Below the pieces are notes generated by a model. That model was given only the letters and a program-made list of their open reading frames with translations. It had not been told where the DNA came from and searched no databases. The translations under genes were made by a program, and so were the position numbers. From Streptomyces durmitorensis (GTDB lineage Bacteria > Actinomycetota > Actinomycetes > Streptomycetales > Streptomycetaceae), in NCBI RefSeq assembly GCF_023498005.1, contig NZ_CP097289.1:4712001-4776000 (forward strand): 64,000 bases of DNA, read 5' to 3'. This document shows, in pieces, positions 34,826 to 43,320 of the stretch. The number at the start of each line of letters is the position of its first letter. Position 1 is the stretch's first letter.

Positions 34826-36364
34826 TCACACCGACCGCAGCAGCACCGCGGGCTGCTCCACGCAGTCCGCCACGAACCGCAGGAACCCGCCCGCCGTGCC
34901 GCCGTCGCACACCCGGTGATCGAAGGTCAGCGAGAGCTGCACGACGTGCCGCACCGCCAACTCCCCTTGGTGCACCCACGGCTTGGGCACGATCCGGCCC
35001 ACGCCGAGCATGGCCGCCTCGGGGTGATTGATGATCGGCGTGGAGCCGTCGACCCCGAACACCCCGTAGTTGTTCAGCGTGAACGTGCCGCCCGTCAGCT
35101 GCGCCGGCGTCAGCTTCCCGTCCCGGGCGGCCTCCGTGAGCCGGATCAGCTCGGCGTTGACGGATTCGGTGGTGCGCGTGTTCGCGTTGCGGACCACGGG
35201 GACGACCAGACCGCGGTCGGTCTGCGCGGCGAAGCCGAGGTGGACATCCGCGAGCCGGACCACCTCGCGCGCCTCCATGTCCACGGTGGAGTTGAGCATC
35301 GGATAGCGGGCCAGCGCGGCCACGCTGATGCGGGCGAACAGCGCGAGCAGCGAGATCTTCTGCCCCTCGCCCTCCTTCGCGGCTCCGTTCATCGCGGCGC
35401 GCGCCGCGAGCAGTTCCGTCGCGTCGGCGTCGACCCAGCAGGTGGCTTCCGGTATCTCGCGCCTGCTGCGGGACATCTTGTCCGCGACGAGGCCCCGGAT
35501 GCCGGTCAGCGGGTAGCGGATCTCCGCCCCCGTCGGGGCAACGCGCGGCTCCTCGCTCACCGCTCCCACCGGTGTGTGCGTAGGCGTGACGTCGTGCGTG
35601 CGCGTGGGCGTGGGTTCGTGCGTGCGCGTGGGCGTGGGCTCGTACGTAGGCGTGGCCGCGTGTGCGGTCGTCCGCCCCACCGCGATGGCGCTCTCCACGT
35701 CCGCCCTCGTGATCAGCCCGTCAGGTCCCGTGCCCAACAGGACACGGAGATCCACGTCGTTCTCCCGCGCCAGCTTGCGTACGAGGGGGGAGATCACCGG
35801 TATCGGGCCGTCCGTGCGCGGAAGCGTGCCCGCCCCCGAAGAACCCGAGGCCTCGGAAGGCCCAGCGGCAGGCTCCTGCGGCCGCGGCGGCTTCTCCTGC
35901 CGCACGGCCCGCGGGACGGGCTGGGCGGCAGGCTTCGGCGCGGGCTGCGTGACAGGCCCCGCCGAGCGCACCCTCCTGCGCCGCGCGGGCGCCGCAGCCG
36001 TGCCGTACCCGACCAGCACGTTGCCGGAGGACTCCTCGGCGGCGGCCGTCTGCAGGGCCCGCTCCGCCGGCTCTTCCGGAGCCGGAGCGGGGCTCCCCTC
36101 CGGGGCGCCGACGGCGACCGTCAGCAGCGGCGCGCCCACCGGCAGTTCCGTCCCCTCCTCACCGAAGAGGGCCGTCACCACGCCTCCGTACGGGCAGGGC
36201 ACCTCCACCAGCGCCTTGGCCGTCTCCACCTCGACGACGGGCTGGTCCACGGCGACGACATCGCCGACCTGCACGAGCCAGCGGGTGATCCCCGCCTCCG
36301 TGAGCCCCTCGCCGAGATCGGGCAGCTTGAACTCGAGGCTGTTCACATTCAGACCGGGCGCCAT
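34826..36364 (-). CDS. Dihydrolipoyl acyltransferase (E2), branched-chain 2-oxoacid dehydrogenase, operon 2
   Basis: 512 aa from the ATG at 36364. Lipoyl domain ~8-85 with Lys50 (EVETAKA), Pro/Ala hinge, subunit-binding domain ~160-200 (VRKLARENDVDLRVLLGTG), then a second hinge with repeated PTPTRTHE units (~210-245). The catalytic domain ends in DHRVCDGGTAGGF. It shares architecture with the operon 1 enzyme but only moderate identity, and its hinge repeats are its own. The start codon shares one base with the E1beta stop (TGATG). No E3 gene follows; lipoamide dehydrogenase must come from elsewhere. Confidence 0.92.
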   Translation of the reverse strand: MAPGLNVNSLEFKLPDLGEGLTEAGITRWLVQVGDVVAVDQPVVEVETAKALVEVPCPYGGVVTALFGEEGTELPVGAPLLTVAVGAPEGSPAPAPEEPAERALQTAAAEESSGNVLVGYGTAAAPARRRRVRSAGPVTQPAPKPAAQPVPRAVRQEKPPRPQEPAAGPSEASGSSGAGTLPRTDGPIPVISPLVRKLARENDVDLRVLLGTGPDGLITRADVESAIAVGRTTAHAATPTYEPTPTRTHEPTPTRTHDVTPTHTPVGAVSEEPRVAPTGAEIRYPLTGIRGLVADKMSRSRREIPEATCWVDADATELLAARAAMNGAAKEGEGQKISLLALFARISVAALARYPMLNSTVDMEAREVVRLADVHLGFAAQTDRGLVVPVVRNANTRTTESVNAELIRLTEAARDGKLTPAQLTGGTFTLNNYGVFGVDGSTPIINHPEAAMLGVGRIVPKPWVHQGELAVRHVVQLSLTFDHRVCDGGTAGGFLRFVADCVEQPAVLLRSV

Positions 36365-37392
36365 CAGCTGTCCGCCTCCCACTGCAGTCGCGCGACCGCG
36401 TCCAGGATCCGGTCCACGCCCGGCAGATGATGCCGCTCGAGCATCGGCGGCGGATAGGGAATGTCGAATCCGGCGACGCGCAGGACCGGCGCCTCCAGGT
36501 GGTGGAAGCACCGCTCCGTGACGCGAGCGGCGATCTCACCGCCGGGGCCGCCGAACCCGCCCGACTCGTGCACGACGACTGCGCGCCCGGTCCGCCGCAC
36601 GGAAGCGGCCACCGTCTCGTCGTCGAAGGGCACGAGCGAGCGCAGATCGACCACTTCGAGGTCCCACCCCTCGGCGACGGCCGCCTCGGCCGCCTCCAGG
36701 CAGACGGGCACGGACGGCCCGTACGTGAGGAGCGTGGCGCTGCGGCCGGTGCGCCGCACCACTGCCTTGCCTATGGGGTCAACGGCCTGCGGCGCGTCCG
36801 GGTTCCAGTCGGCCTTCGACCAGTAGAGGCGCTTAGGCTCCAGGAAGACGACCGGGTCGTCGGAGGCGATGGAGGCCCTCAGCAGGCCGTAGGCGTCGGC
36901 GACCGTGGCGGGCGTGACGACATGGAGTCCCGGAGTCGCCATGTAGTACGCCTCGGAGGAGTCGCTGTGGTGCTCGACTCCGCCGATGCCACCGCCGTAG
37001 GGCACGCGCACCGTGATGGGCAGCGGCATCGCGCCCCTCGTGCGGTTCCGCATCCGCGCGACGTGGGAGATCAGCTGCTCGAAGGCGGGGTAGGCGAACG
37101 CGTCGAACTGCATCTCGACGACGGGCCGAAGCCCGTACATCGCCATGCCGACGGCCGTCCCCAGGATGCCCGCCTCGGCGAGCGGTGTGTCCGTACAGCG
37201 GTCCTCGCCGAACTCCTTGGTGAGTCCGTCGGTGACGCGGAAGACCCCGCCGAGCGCCCCGACGTCCTCTCCGAGGACGTGCACGGCCGGGTCCTCGGCC
37301 AGGGAGTCACGCAGCGCGCGCCCCAGCGCCTGCGCCATGGTGGCCGGTTTGGCTGCCTTCTTGGTGGCCCGTTCGGCCGCGACCGTACTCAT
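36364..37392 (-). CDS. 2-oxoacid dehydrogenase E1 beta subunit, operon 2
   Basis: 342 aa. It begins with a short Lys/Ala lead (ERATKKAAKPATMAQALGRAL). The core has VLGEDVGALGGVFRVTDGL, FGEDRCTDTPLAEAGILG and the GGGIGGVEHHSDSSEAYY strand typical of branched-chain E1beta. It pairs with the E1alpha gene upstream (4-base ATGA overlap). Together they bind thiamine diphosphate and decarboxylate 2-oxo acids of Val/Ile/Leu. Strict overlap of all three genes shows one transcript and coupled translation. Confidence 0.93.
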   Translation of the reverse strand: MSTVAAERATKKAAKPATMAQALGRALRDSLAEDPAVHVLGEDVGALGGVFRVTDGLTKEFGEDRCTDTPLAEAGILGTAVGMAMYGLRPVVEMQFDAFAYPAFEQLISHVARMRNRTRGAMPLPITVRVPYGGGIGGVEHHSDSSEAYYMATPGLHVVTPATVADAYGLLRASIASDDPVVFLEPKRLYWSKADWNPDAPQAVDPIGKAVVRRTGRSATLLTYGPSVPVCLEAAEAAVAEGWDLEVVDLRSLVPFDDETVAASVRRTGRAVVVHESGGFGGPGGEIAARVTERCFHHLEAPVLRVAGFDIPYPPPMLERHHLPGVDRILDAVARLQWEADS

Positions 37393-38552
37393 CGCGCGTT
37401 CTCCTCGCCGTCCGCGTCGTCTGCGTCGTCTGCGTCCGAGGCCTCGAGCTCGGCCCGCAACTGCGCCGCCTGCTCGCGCAGTTGGGTGGTCTGCTCGGCG
37501 TACACATGGCTGAAGAGGTCCATGGGGTTCAGCTCGGGGTCCTGGTTCATGCGTTCACGCAGGTCGGCCGCCATCGCCTCGGCGTCGTCACGGGCCGCCC
37601 GCCTGCGGTCCTCGTCGAGGAGTCCGCGCTCGGTCAGCTCCCGCTCCAGAAGCAGGATCGGGTCGTGCGCGCGCCAGGCCTCGACCTCGGTGTCCCCGCG
37701 GTAGCGCGTGGCGTCGTCGGCGTTCGTATGGGCTTCCATGCGGTACGTCACCGCTTCGACGAGCGTGGGGCCGCCGCCCGCGCGTGCGCGGGACACCGCG
37801 TCGCTCAGCACCTCGTGTACCGCCGCCGCGTCATTGCCGTCCACCAGGCGTCCCGGCATTCCGTACCCGACGGCCTTGTGGGCCAGGGACGGGGCGGCCG
37901 TCTGCTTGTCGAGGGGCACGGAGATCGCGAAGCCGTTGTTCTGCACCAGGAAGACGACGGGCGCCTGCCAGACGGCCGCGAAGTTCAGCGCCTCGTGGAA
38001 GTCGCCCTCACTCGTGCCGCCGTCGCCGACCATGGCGAGCGCGACCACGTCGTCGCCCTTCAGGCGGGCGGCGTGCGCGAGACCCACGGCGTGCGGGAGC
38101 TGGGTCGCCAGCGGGGTGCACAGGGGCGCTATGCGGTGCTCGCGCGGGTCGTACCCGGTGTGCCAGTCGCCGCGCAGCAGGGTCAGCGCCTGGACGGGGT
38201 CGAGGCCGCGGGCGACCGCGGCGAGCGTGTCGCGATAGCTGGGGAAGAGCCAGTCCCGCTCCTGGAGAACCAGCGCGGCGGCCACCTCGCACGCCTCCTG
38301 GCCGGTGCTGGAGGGGTAGACCGCGAGCCTGCCCTGCTTGGTCAGGGCCGTCGCCTGCGTGTTGTACCGCCGTCCGAGCACCAGCTGTGCGTACAGGCGG
38401 CCCAGGAGCTCCTCGTCGGCCTTGCCGGCGGCCTCCGTGCCCAGGACGCGATAGGGCTCCGCGTCGGGCAGCAGCGGCGCGGGATCGGTCCTGAGCTGCC
38501 ATGCGGGTGGCGGGGTGGGCCGGTAGACGCCCCGCTGCTCCATGACCGTCAT
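37389..38552 (-). CDS. 2-oxoacid dehydrogenase E1 alpha subunit, operon 2
   Basis: 387 aa. Thiamine diphosphate-binding motif from GDGGTSEGD to NNGFAIS (~195-230), YRMEAHTNADDATRYRGD near 285. The C terminus is a long charged coiled-coil-like stretch (~340-387, TTQLREQAAQLRAELEAS) absent from the operon 1 enzyme. It starts the E1alpha-E1beta-E2 operon. A divergent Lrp/AsnC gene lies 190 bp upstream; the arrangement matches known bkd operons controlled by BkdR. Products are isobutyryl-, isovaleryl- and 2-methylbutyryl-CoA. Confidence 0.92.
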   Translation of the reverse strand: MTVMEQRGVYRPTPPPAWQLRTDPAPLLPDAEPYRVLGTEAAGKADEELLGRLYAQLVLGRRYNTQATALTKQGRLAVYPSSTGQEACEVAAALVLQERDWLFPSYRDTLAAVARGLDPVQALTLLRGDWHTGYDPREHRIAPLCTPLATQLPHAVGLAHAARLKGDDVVALAMVGDGGTSEGDFHEALNFAAVWQAPVVFLVQNNGFAISVPLDKQTAAPSLAHKAVGYGMPGRLVDGNDAAAVHEVLSDAVSRARAGGGPTLVEAVTYRMEAHTNADDATRYRGDTEVEAWRAHDPILLLERELTERGLLDEDRRRAARDDAEAMAADLRERMNQDPELNPMDLFSHVYAEQTTQLREQAAQLRAELEASDADDADDADGEENAR

Positions 38553-38611
38553 GTCGGCACCTCCATGTGGAAGCGGTCTCCTCGTGGGAGCGGCAAAAGA
38601 GGCGCGGCAAT

Positions 38612-38625
38612 GTGAGGCGCCTCAC
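38612..38625. promoter_or_regulatory. Palindrome in bkd operon 2 / Lrp intergenic region
   Basis: GTGAGGCGCCTCAC is a perfect 14-bp palindrome, 60 bp before the E1alpha start and 3 bp from the PaaR-like site. It is a candidate operator, perhaps for the divergent Lrp/AsnC regulator. Confidence 0.5.
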
Positions 38626-38627
38626 CT

Positions 38628-38641
38628 ACCGATTGTTCGGT
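38628..38641. promoter_or_regulatory. PaaR-like operator, site A
   Basis: ACCGATTGTTCGGT has ACCGA/TCGGT arms with a 4-base centre. It differs by one base from the identical sites B (41510-41523) and C (46379-46392). Confidence 0.5.
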
Positions 38642-38675
38642 CGTCGGCACATTTTGGCTACAGGCACCTCCAGGC

Positions 38676-38684
38676 TGTGGACAA
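38676..38684 (-). promoter_or_regulatory. DnaA box
   Basis: TGTGGACAA on the plus strand is TTGTCCACA on the minus strand, the preferred DnaA box of Streptomyces. It lies 59 bp before the Lrp/AsnC gene start. Confidence 0.55.
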
Positions 38685-38742
38685 ACGGTTCTGCACAGCC
38701 TGGGATGGATGCAGTACGTCCATGGTAGGGAGGCGGGGGGAC

Positions 38743-39267
38743 ATGGCATCTGAACGAATGGCCGACGGACGCGACGGTGATCGTCCGGAAACCCGGTCCG
38801 GCGACCGCCAGGAGGGCCTGCCCCGCCCCCTGGACTCCATCGACCGCGACATCCTGCACATCCTGCACACGGACGGTCGCGCGTCGATACGCGCCGTGGC
38901 CGAGCGCGTCCATGTGTCACGGGCCAACGCGTACGCGCGCATCAACCGGCTCATCGACGACGGGGTGATCCGCGGTTTCGGCGCCCGGATCAACCACGAA
39001 CGGGCAGGCCAGGGCGCGTCCGCCTACATCACGCTCAAGATCGTCCAGAACACCTGGCGCACGGTCCGCGAGCACCTGCGGACGCTGCCGGGCGCCTCGC
39101 ACATCGCGCTGGTCAGCGGCGACTTCGACGTACTGCTCCTGGTGCACACGCCGGACAACCGCGCGCTGCGCGAGCTGGTCCTCACCCGGCTGCAGTCCAT
39201 CCCCGAAGTGCTCAGCACGCGTACGCTGCTGGTCTTCGAGGAGGACGACCTGGAGGCGGAGAACTGA
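38743..39267 (+). CDS. bkdR: Lrp/AsnC family regulator (BkdR-like)
   Basis: 174 aa from the ATG at 38743 (GGGAGG upstream). After a charged 28-residue lead there is an AsnC-type helix-turn-helix at ~30-80 (LDSIDRDILHILHTDGRASIRAVAERVHVSRANAYARINRL) and an Lrp effector (RAM) domain at ~95-165 (AYITLKI, LVSGDFDVLLLVHTPDNRALRELVL). It is divergent from bkd operon 2, as is BkdR in other bacteria, where it senses branched-chain amino or keto acids. The symbol rests on this context. Confidence 0.8.
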   Translation: MASERMADGRDGDRPETRSGDRQEGLPRPLDSIDRDILHILHTDGRASIRAVAERVHVSRANAYARINRLIDDGVIRGFGARINHERAGQGASAYITLKIVQNTWRTVREHLRTLPGASHIALVSGDFDVLLLVHTPDNRALRELVLTRLQSIPEVLSTRTLLVFEEDDLEAEN

Positions 39268-39310
39268 TCCGCCGGCCGGAGAGGTGGGCCTGTCAGCCGG
39301 AGCTGGTGCG

Positions 39311-39904
39311 TCAGTCGCCGCTGCGCAGCCCCGCGAAGGCCATCTGGACGACGGCGTCGGCAACCTGCTGTCCCGACGAGGCGCCACGGGCGTCCGGCCG
39401 GTACCACTCCGCGATGGAGTTGATCATTCCGAAGAGCAGCCGGGTGGCCAGGCGCAGCTCGACATCCGAGCGCAGGTCGCCGTCGGCGACGGCTTCCTTG
39501 AGCAGATCGGCGACCTGCTGGTCGAACTCCCTGCGCCGCTCCATGGCCCACCGCTCGGTGTCCGTGTTGCCGCGCACGCGCAGCAGCAGCGTCACATAGG
39601 GCAGTTCGGCGATGAGCACCTCGACGGTGCGGCGCGTGACGTGCTCCAGGCGCTGCACGGCGGTGCCCACGCGCGCGTGCTCCTCGGCGAGGATCCCGAA
39701 GAGCCCGTCGAGCGCCCGGCTGACCGCGCGGCGCAGCAGCTCTTCCTTGCCCGATACGTGGTGGTAGATCGAGGACTTGGAGATTCCGGCCGCCTTGGAG
39801 AGGTGCTCCATGGACGTGCCGTCGTAGCCGCGCTCGTTGAAGATCCGGACGGCCACCGTCAGGAGGCTCTCCGGGGTGTACGTGTCGCGCCTGGTGGTGG
39901 TCAT
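39311..39904 (-). CDS. paaR: TetR/AcrR regulator of phenylacetate catabolism (PaaR-like)
   Basis: 197 aa from the ATG at 39904. The N-terminal HTH is at ~10-55 (TPESLLTVAVRIFNERGYDGTSMEHLSKAAGISKSSIYHHVSGKEELLRRAV). The C-terminal ligand domain resembles other acyl-CoA responsive TetR proteins. It overlaps by ATGA with the 3-hydroxyacyl-CoA dehydrogenase gene and so is co-expressed with it. Identical palindromes ACCGA-N4-TCGGT stand before this operon/paaN and before paaA. The likely inducer is phenylacetyl-CoA, as known for PaaR of Corynebacterium. Binding here is inferred. Confidence 0.82.
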   Translation of the reverse strand: MTTTRRDTYTPESLLTVAVRIFNERGYDGTSMEHLSKAAGISKSSIYHHVSGKEELLRRAVSRALDGLFGILAEEHARVGTAVQRLEHVTRRTVEVLIAELPYVTLLLRVRGNTDTERWAMERRREFDQQVADLLKEAVADGDLRSDVELRLATRLLFGMINSIAEWYRPDARGASSGQQVADAVVQMAFAGLRSGD

Positions 39905-41418
39905 GAGCAGAGGTCCTCTCGCGCTGCCGCGCGGCGAAGCGCCTGGGACGGGGCGTAGCGGCCGGTGGGGTACTCCTGGTGCAGGCATTCCAGGATGTCG
40001 ATGGCCCAGTGCAGGTTGAGCGCCTCGCCCCATTCGAGCGGTCCACGCGGGTAGTTGACGCCCAGGAGCATCGCCGTGTCGATGTCCTCTCTGCTGGCGA
40101 CACCGCGCGCGACGGCGTCCTGGGCGAAGTCGACGAGCATGGCGACGGTCCGGGCCACGATCATCCCCGGGACGTCGGCGATGACGCTGACCTGCTTGCC
40201 CAGCGCCTGGAAGAGGCCCACGGCCTCCTGGAGCTGCTCCTCGCTCACCGCCACGGAGGGAGCCAGGGCGATCCTGGTCGCGGCACGGTAGTCCAGCGCG
40301 AGGTCGAACTGGATCACCGCCGTCTCGGCGTCGTCCGAGGCGCAGCCGTCGGCCAGATACATCCTGACGCCGCTGGGCAGTTCCATCCACCCTGGGCGGT
40401 CGGGGTCGTAGGGCTCCTTGAGCGCGATGTCGATCCCGGCTTCGTCGATCAGCTTGACGACGTCGTGCGCCTGGAACTGGTCCCCATGCACCGCGACGGA
40501 CGCCGGGGCCGGTGCGGGCGCCGCCGTGTGGGGCCCCACACGCGAGGCGTCGTCCCCGTACGCGTACCAGCCCTGGCCGGACTTGCGGCCCAGGCGGCGC
40601 GACTCGACGAGGCGGCGCTGGGCGAGCGACGGCGTGAACTTGGGGTCCTGGAAGAAGGACTCCCACACGGAGCGGGTGACGGCTTCGTTCACGTCCTGGC
40701 CGATGAGGTCGGTGAGCTCGAAGGGGCCCATCTTGAAGCCGCCCGATTCGCGCAGGACGGCGTCGATGGTGGCCGGGTCGGCGGCCCGCTCCTCGTGGAG
40801 GCGCAGCGCCTCGGCGTAGAAGGGGCGCGCGATGCGGTTGACGATGAAGCCGGGGGTGTCCGCGCTGCGCACCGGCGTCTTGCCCCAGGCCCGCGCCGTC
40901 TCGTACGCGCGCGTGGCCGCCGTCTCGTCGCTCGCGAAGCCGCTGACGACCTCGACGAGGGGGAGGAGCGGCGCGGGGTTGAAGAAGTGCAGGCCGACGA
41001 AGCGGCCGGGCTTCTTGAGCGTGCCCGCGATGGCGGTGACGGAGAGGGAGGACGTGTTGGTGGCGAGGAGGCAGTCCTCGTCGACGATCTCTTCCAGCTC
41101 TTCGAAGAGGCGCTGTTTGACGGGCAGTTGTTCCACGATCGCCTCGATGACCAATCCGCACCCGGCCAGCTCGGCGAGGCTGTCGACCGGTGCGAGCCGG
41201 TCCCCCGCGGCGGCGCGGTCGCCGGCCGTGAGCCTGCCCTTCTCGACGAGCCGCTCCAGGCGTGCGCCGATCGCCGCGGCCGCGGTCCTCGCCTGGCCCT
41301 CCACGGCGTCGTACAGCCGCACGGGGTGGCCCGCCAGCAGGGCGACCTGGGCGATGCCCTGCCCCATGGTGCCGGTGCCGACCACGGCAACGGGGCTGCT
41401 GAGCTCGAGTGCTGTCAT
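39901..41418 (-). CDS. paaH: 3-hydroxyacyl-CoA dehydrogenase (PaaH-like), duplicated C-terminal domain
   Basis: 505 aa from the ATG at 41418. The NAD-binding domain is at ~8-190 with GTGTMG at 14-19 and the catalytic HFFNPAPLLPLVEV segment. The first HCDH C-terminal domain is at ~195-290 (VNRIARPFYAEALRL). A second such domain lies at ~395-500 (ARTVAMLVDFAQDAV, NYPRGPLEWGEALN), as in PaaH/PaaC and related 500-residue enzymes. It oxidises 3-hydroxyadipyl-CoA-like intermediates in the lower phenylacetate pathway. It is divergent from paaN across 195 bp that hold a PaaR-like operator, and co-transcribed with the TetR gene. Confidence 0.9.
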   Translation of the reverse strand: MTALELSSPVAVVGTGTMGQGIAQVALLAGHPVRLYDAVEGQARTAAAAIGARLERLVEKGRLTAGDRAAAGDRLAPVDSLAELAGCGLVIEAIVEQLPVKQRLFEELEEIVDEDCLLATNTSSLSVTAIAGTLKKPGRFVGLHFFNPAPLLPLVEVVSGFASDETAATRAYETARAWGKTPVRSADTPGFIVNRIARPFYAEALRLHEERAADPATIDAVLRESGGFKMGPFELTDLIGQDVNEAVTRSVWESFFQDPKFTPSLAQRRLVESRRLGRKSGQGWYAYGDDASRVGPHTAAPAPAPASVAVHGDQFQAHDVVKLIDEAGIDIALKEPYDPDRPGWMELPSGVRMYLADGCASDDAETAVIQFDLALDYRAATRIALAPSVAVSEEQLQEAVGLFQALGKQVSVIADVPGMIVARTVAMLVDFAQDAVARGVASREDIDTAMLLGVNYPRGPLEWGEALNLHWAIDILECLHQEYPTGRYAPSQALRRAAAREDLCS

Positions 41419-41476
41419 GCTCGCGATCCTCCCGCACGAGGTGTCCGCCGGAGGGTGCGGGGTGCCCGGCGAGAAG

Positions 41477-41485
41477 TTGTCCACA
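41477..41485 (+). promoter_or_regulatory. DnaA box
   Basis: TTGTCCACA, a perfect Streptomyces DnaA box, in the divergent region between paaH and paaN. Confidence 0.55.
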
Positions 41486-41509
41486 GGTTCGGCGGACCCC
41501 CTTGTCCCG

Positions 41510-41523
41510 ACCGATCGTTCGGT
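41510..41523. promoter_or_regulatory. PaaR-like operator, site B
   Basis: ACCGATCGTTCGGT, the exact reverse complement of site C. It fits the core ACCGNNCGNNCGGT that I recall for Corynebacterium PaaR. A TTGTCC (41502-41507) and a TACTCT (41524-41529), 16 bp apart, flank it as a possible promoter for paaN, so a bound repressor would cover the spacer. Confidence 0.7.
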
Positions 41524-41613
41524 TACTCTAGCTCTGTCTGTCCGTTCCTGCCCACTGCCCTGCCCAGCTCGCCGGCTCGACGAAGAGCCGGCTCGACGAG
41601 GAGTTGGTCCGAT

Positions 41614-43305
41614 ATGGCCGCCGAACTCACCGCGCACCAGCTGATCGCCACGCACCGGCCCACACTCGACCAGGCGCTGGAGACGATCCGCACGCGCGCG
41701 TACTGGTCGCCGCACCCCGAGCACCCCAAGGCCTATGGAGAGAACGGCAGCCTGAGCCTGCCCGAGGGCAAAACCGCCTTCGACGCCCTCCTGGGCAACC
41801 GCTTCGACCTCGACCAACCGGGCACGGACGACTGGACCGGCGCGGAAGTCTCTCCGTACGGGCCCGAGTTGGGCATCACGTACCCCCACCCGGACATCGA
41901 CACGCTGCTGCCCGCCATGCGCGCCGGAATGCGCGCCTGGCGCGACGCGGGCGCGGAAGTGCGCGCGATGGTCTGTCTGGAGATCCTGTCGCGCATCAGC
42001 GCGCGCACGCACGAGCTGGCGCACGCGGTCATGCACACCAGCGGCCAGGCCTTCATGATGGCCTTCCAGGCGGGCGGACCGCACGCCCAGGACCGCGGCC
42101 TGGAAGCGGTGGCGTATGCGTACGTCGAGCAGGCCCGCACCCCTGACAACGCGGAGTGGTCCAAGCCCCAGGGCAAGCGCGACCCGATCGCCCTGGACAA
42201 GCGCTTCACGCCCGTGGGGCGCGGCATCGCGCTCCTGATCGGCTGCAACACGTTCCCGACGTGGAACGGCTACCCGGGCCTGTTCGCCTCCCTGGCCACC
42301 GGCAACCCCGTCCTGGTCAAGCCCCACCCGCGCGCGGTGCTGCCGCTCGCGCTGACGGTGCGCATCGCGCGCGAGGTCCTCGCCGACGCGGGCTTCGACC
42401 CGAACCTGGTGTGCCTGGCCGCCGAGCGGCCGGGCGAAGGCATCGCCAAGACCCTCGCCGTCCGCCCCGAGATCAAGATCATCGACTACACGGGCTCGAC
42501 GGCCTTCGGTGACTGGCTGGAGACCAACGCCCGCCAGGCGCAGGTCTACACGGAGAAGGCCGGCGTGAACACGGTCGTCGTCGACTCGACGGACAACTAC
42601 AAGGGAATGCTGTCCAACCTGGCCTTCTCCCTGTCGCTGTACAGCGGCCAGATGTGCACGACCCCACAGAACCTCCTGATCCCCCGGGACGGCATCACCA
42701 CGGACGCCGGACCGAAGTCGTACGACGACGTGGTGTCCGACCTCGCCGCATCGGTGAACGGCCTGCTCGGCGACGACGCCCGCGCGAACGGCATCCTGGG
42801 CGCCCTGGTCAACCCGGACGTGAAGGCCCGCCTGGAGGCAGCGACCGGGCTCGGCGAAGTGGCTCTCCCCTCACGGGAGATCAGCAACCCCGAGTTCCCG
42901 GACGCCGTGGTCCGCACCCCGGTCATCGTCAAGCTGGACGGCGCGAAGCCGGACGCCGAGGCGGTCTATCTGAACGAGTGCTTCGGCCCCGTCTCCTTCG
43001 CCGTCGCGGTCGACTCCTCCGCGAACGCCGTGGAGCTGCTGCGCCGCACGGTGCGCGACAAGGGCGCGATGACGGTCGGCGCGTACACGACGTCGGACGA
43101 GGTGTCCGGCGCCGTGGAGGAGACCTGCCTGGAGGAGTGCGCCCAGCTCTCCTTGAACCTCACGGGCGGCGTCTATGTGAACCAGACGGCGGCGTTCTCG
43201 GACTTCCACGGCTCGGGCGGCAACCCGGCGGCGAACGCCGCCCTGTGCGACGGCGCCTTCGTGGCCAACCGCTTCCGTGTGGTGGAGATCCGCAGGGACG
43301 CCTGA
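41614..43305 (+). CDS. paaN: Phenylacetic acid degradation protein PaaN (aldehyde dehydrogenase type)
   Basis: 563 aa. An aldehyde dehydrogenase fold with the PaaN-specific N-terminal region (YWSPHPEHPKAYGE, ~30-45) and no hydratase domain, unlike E. coli PaaZ. The catalytic cysteine is Cys348 in YSGQMCTTPQN. The NAD-loop region is IIDYTGSTAFGDWLE (~290). It should oxidise the semialdehyde formed after opening of the oxepin-CoA ring. ATG at 41614 with GAGGAG upstream. Divergent from paaH-paaR; operator B lies between. The partner oxepin-CoA hydrolase is not in the window. Confidence 0.92.
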   Translation: MAAELTAHQLIATHRPTLDQALETIRTRAYWSPHPEHPKAYGENGSLSLPEGKTAFDALLGNRFDLDQPGTDDWTGAEVSPYGPELGITYPHPDIDTLLPAMRAGMRAWRDAGAEVRAMVCLEILSRISARTHELAHAVMHTSGQAFMMAFQAGGPHAQDRGLEAVAYAYVEQARTPDNAEWSKPQGKRDPIALDKRFTPVGRGIALLIGCNTFPTWNGYPGLFASLATGNPVLVKPHPRAVLPLALTVRIAREVLADAGFDPNLVCLAAERPGEGIAKTLAVRPEIKIIDYTGSTAFGDWLETNARQAQVYTEKAGVNTVVVDSTDNYKGMLSNLAFSLSLYSGQMCTTPQNLLIPRDGITTDAGPKSYDDVVSDLAASVNGLLGDDARANGILGALVNPDVKARLEAATGLGEVALPSREISNPEFPDAVVRTPVIVKLDGAKPDAEAVYLNECFGPVSFAVAVDSSANAVELLRRTVRDKGAMTVGAYTTSDEVSGAVEETCLEECAQLSLNLTGGVYVNQTAAFSDFHGSGGNPAANAALCDGAFVANRFRVVEIRRDA

Positions 43306-43320
43306 CGCCCGGCGGCGGGT

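Noticed and set aside
39979..41613. Upstream extension of paaN to a 1108-codon gene
   Set aside because: The extra part is the antisense of the 3-hydroxyacyl-CoA dehydrogenase; the ATG at 41614 has a ribosome site and matches PaaN length.
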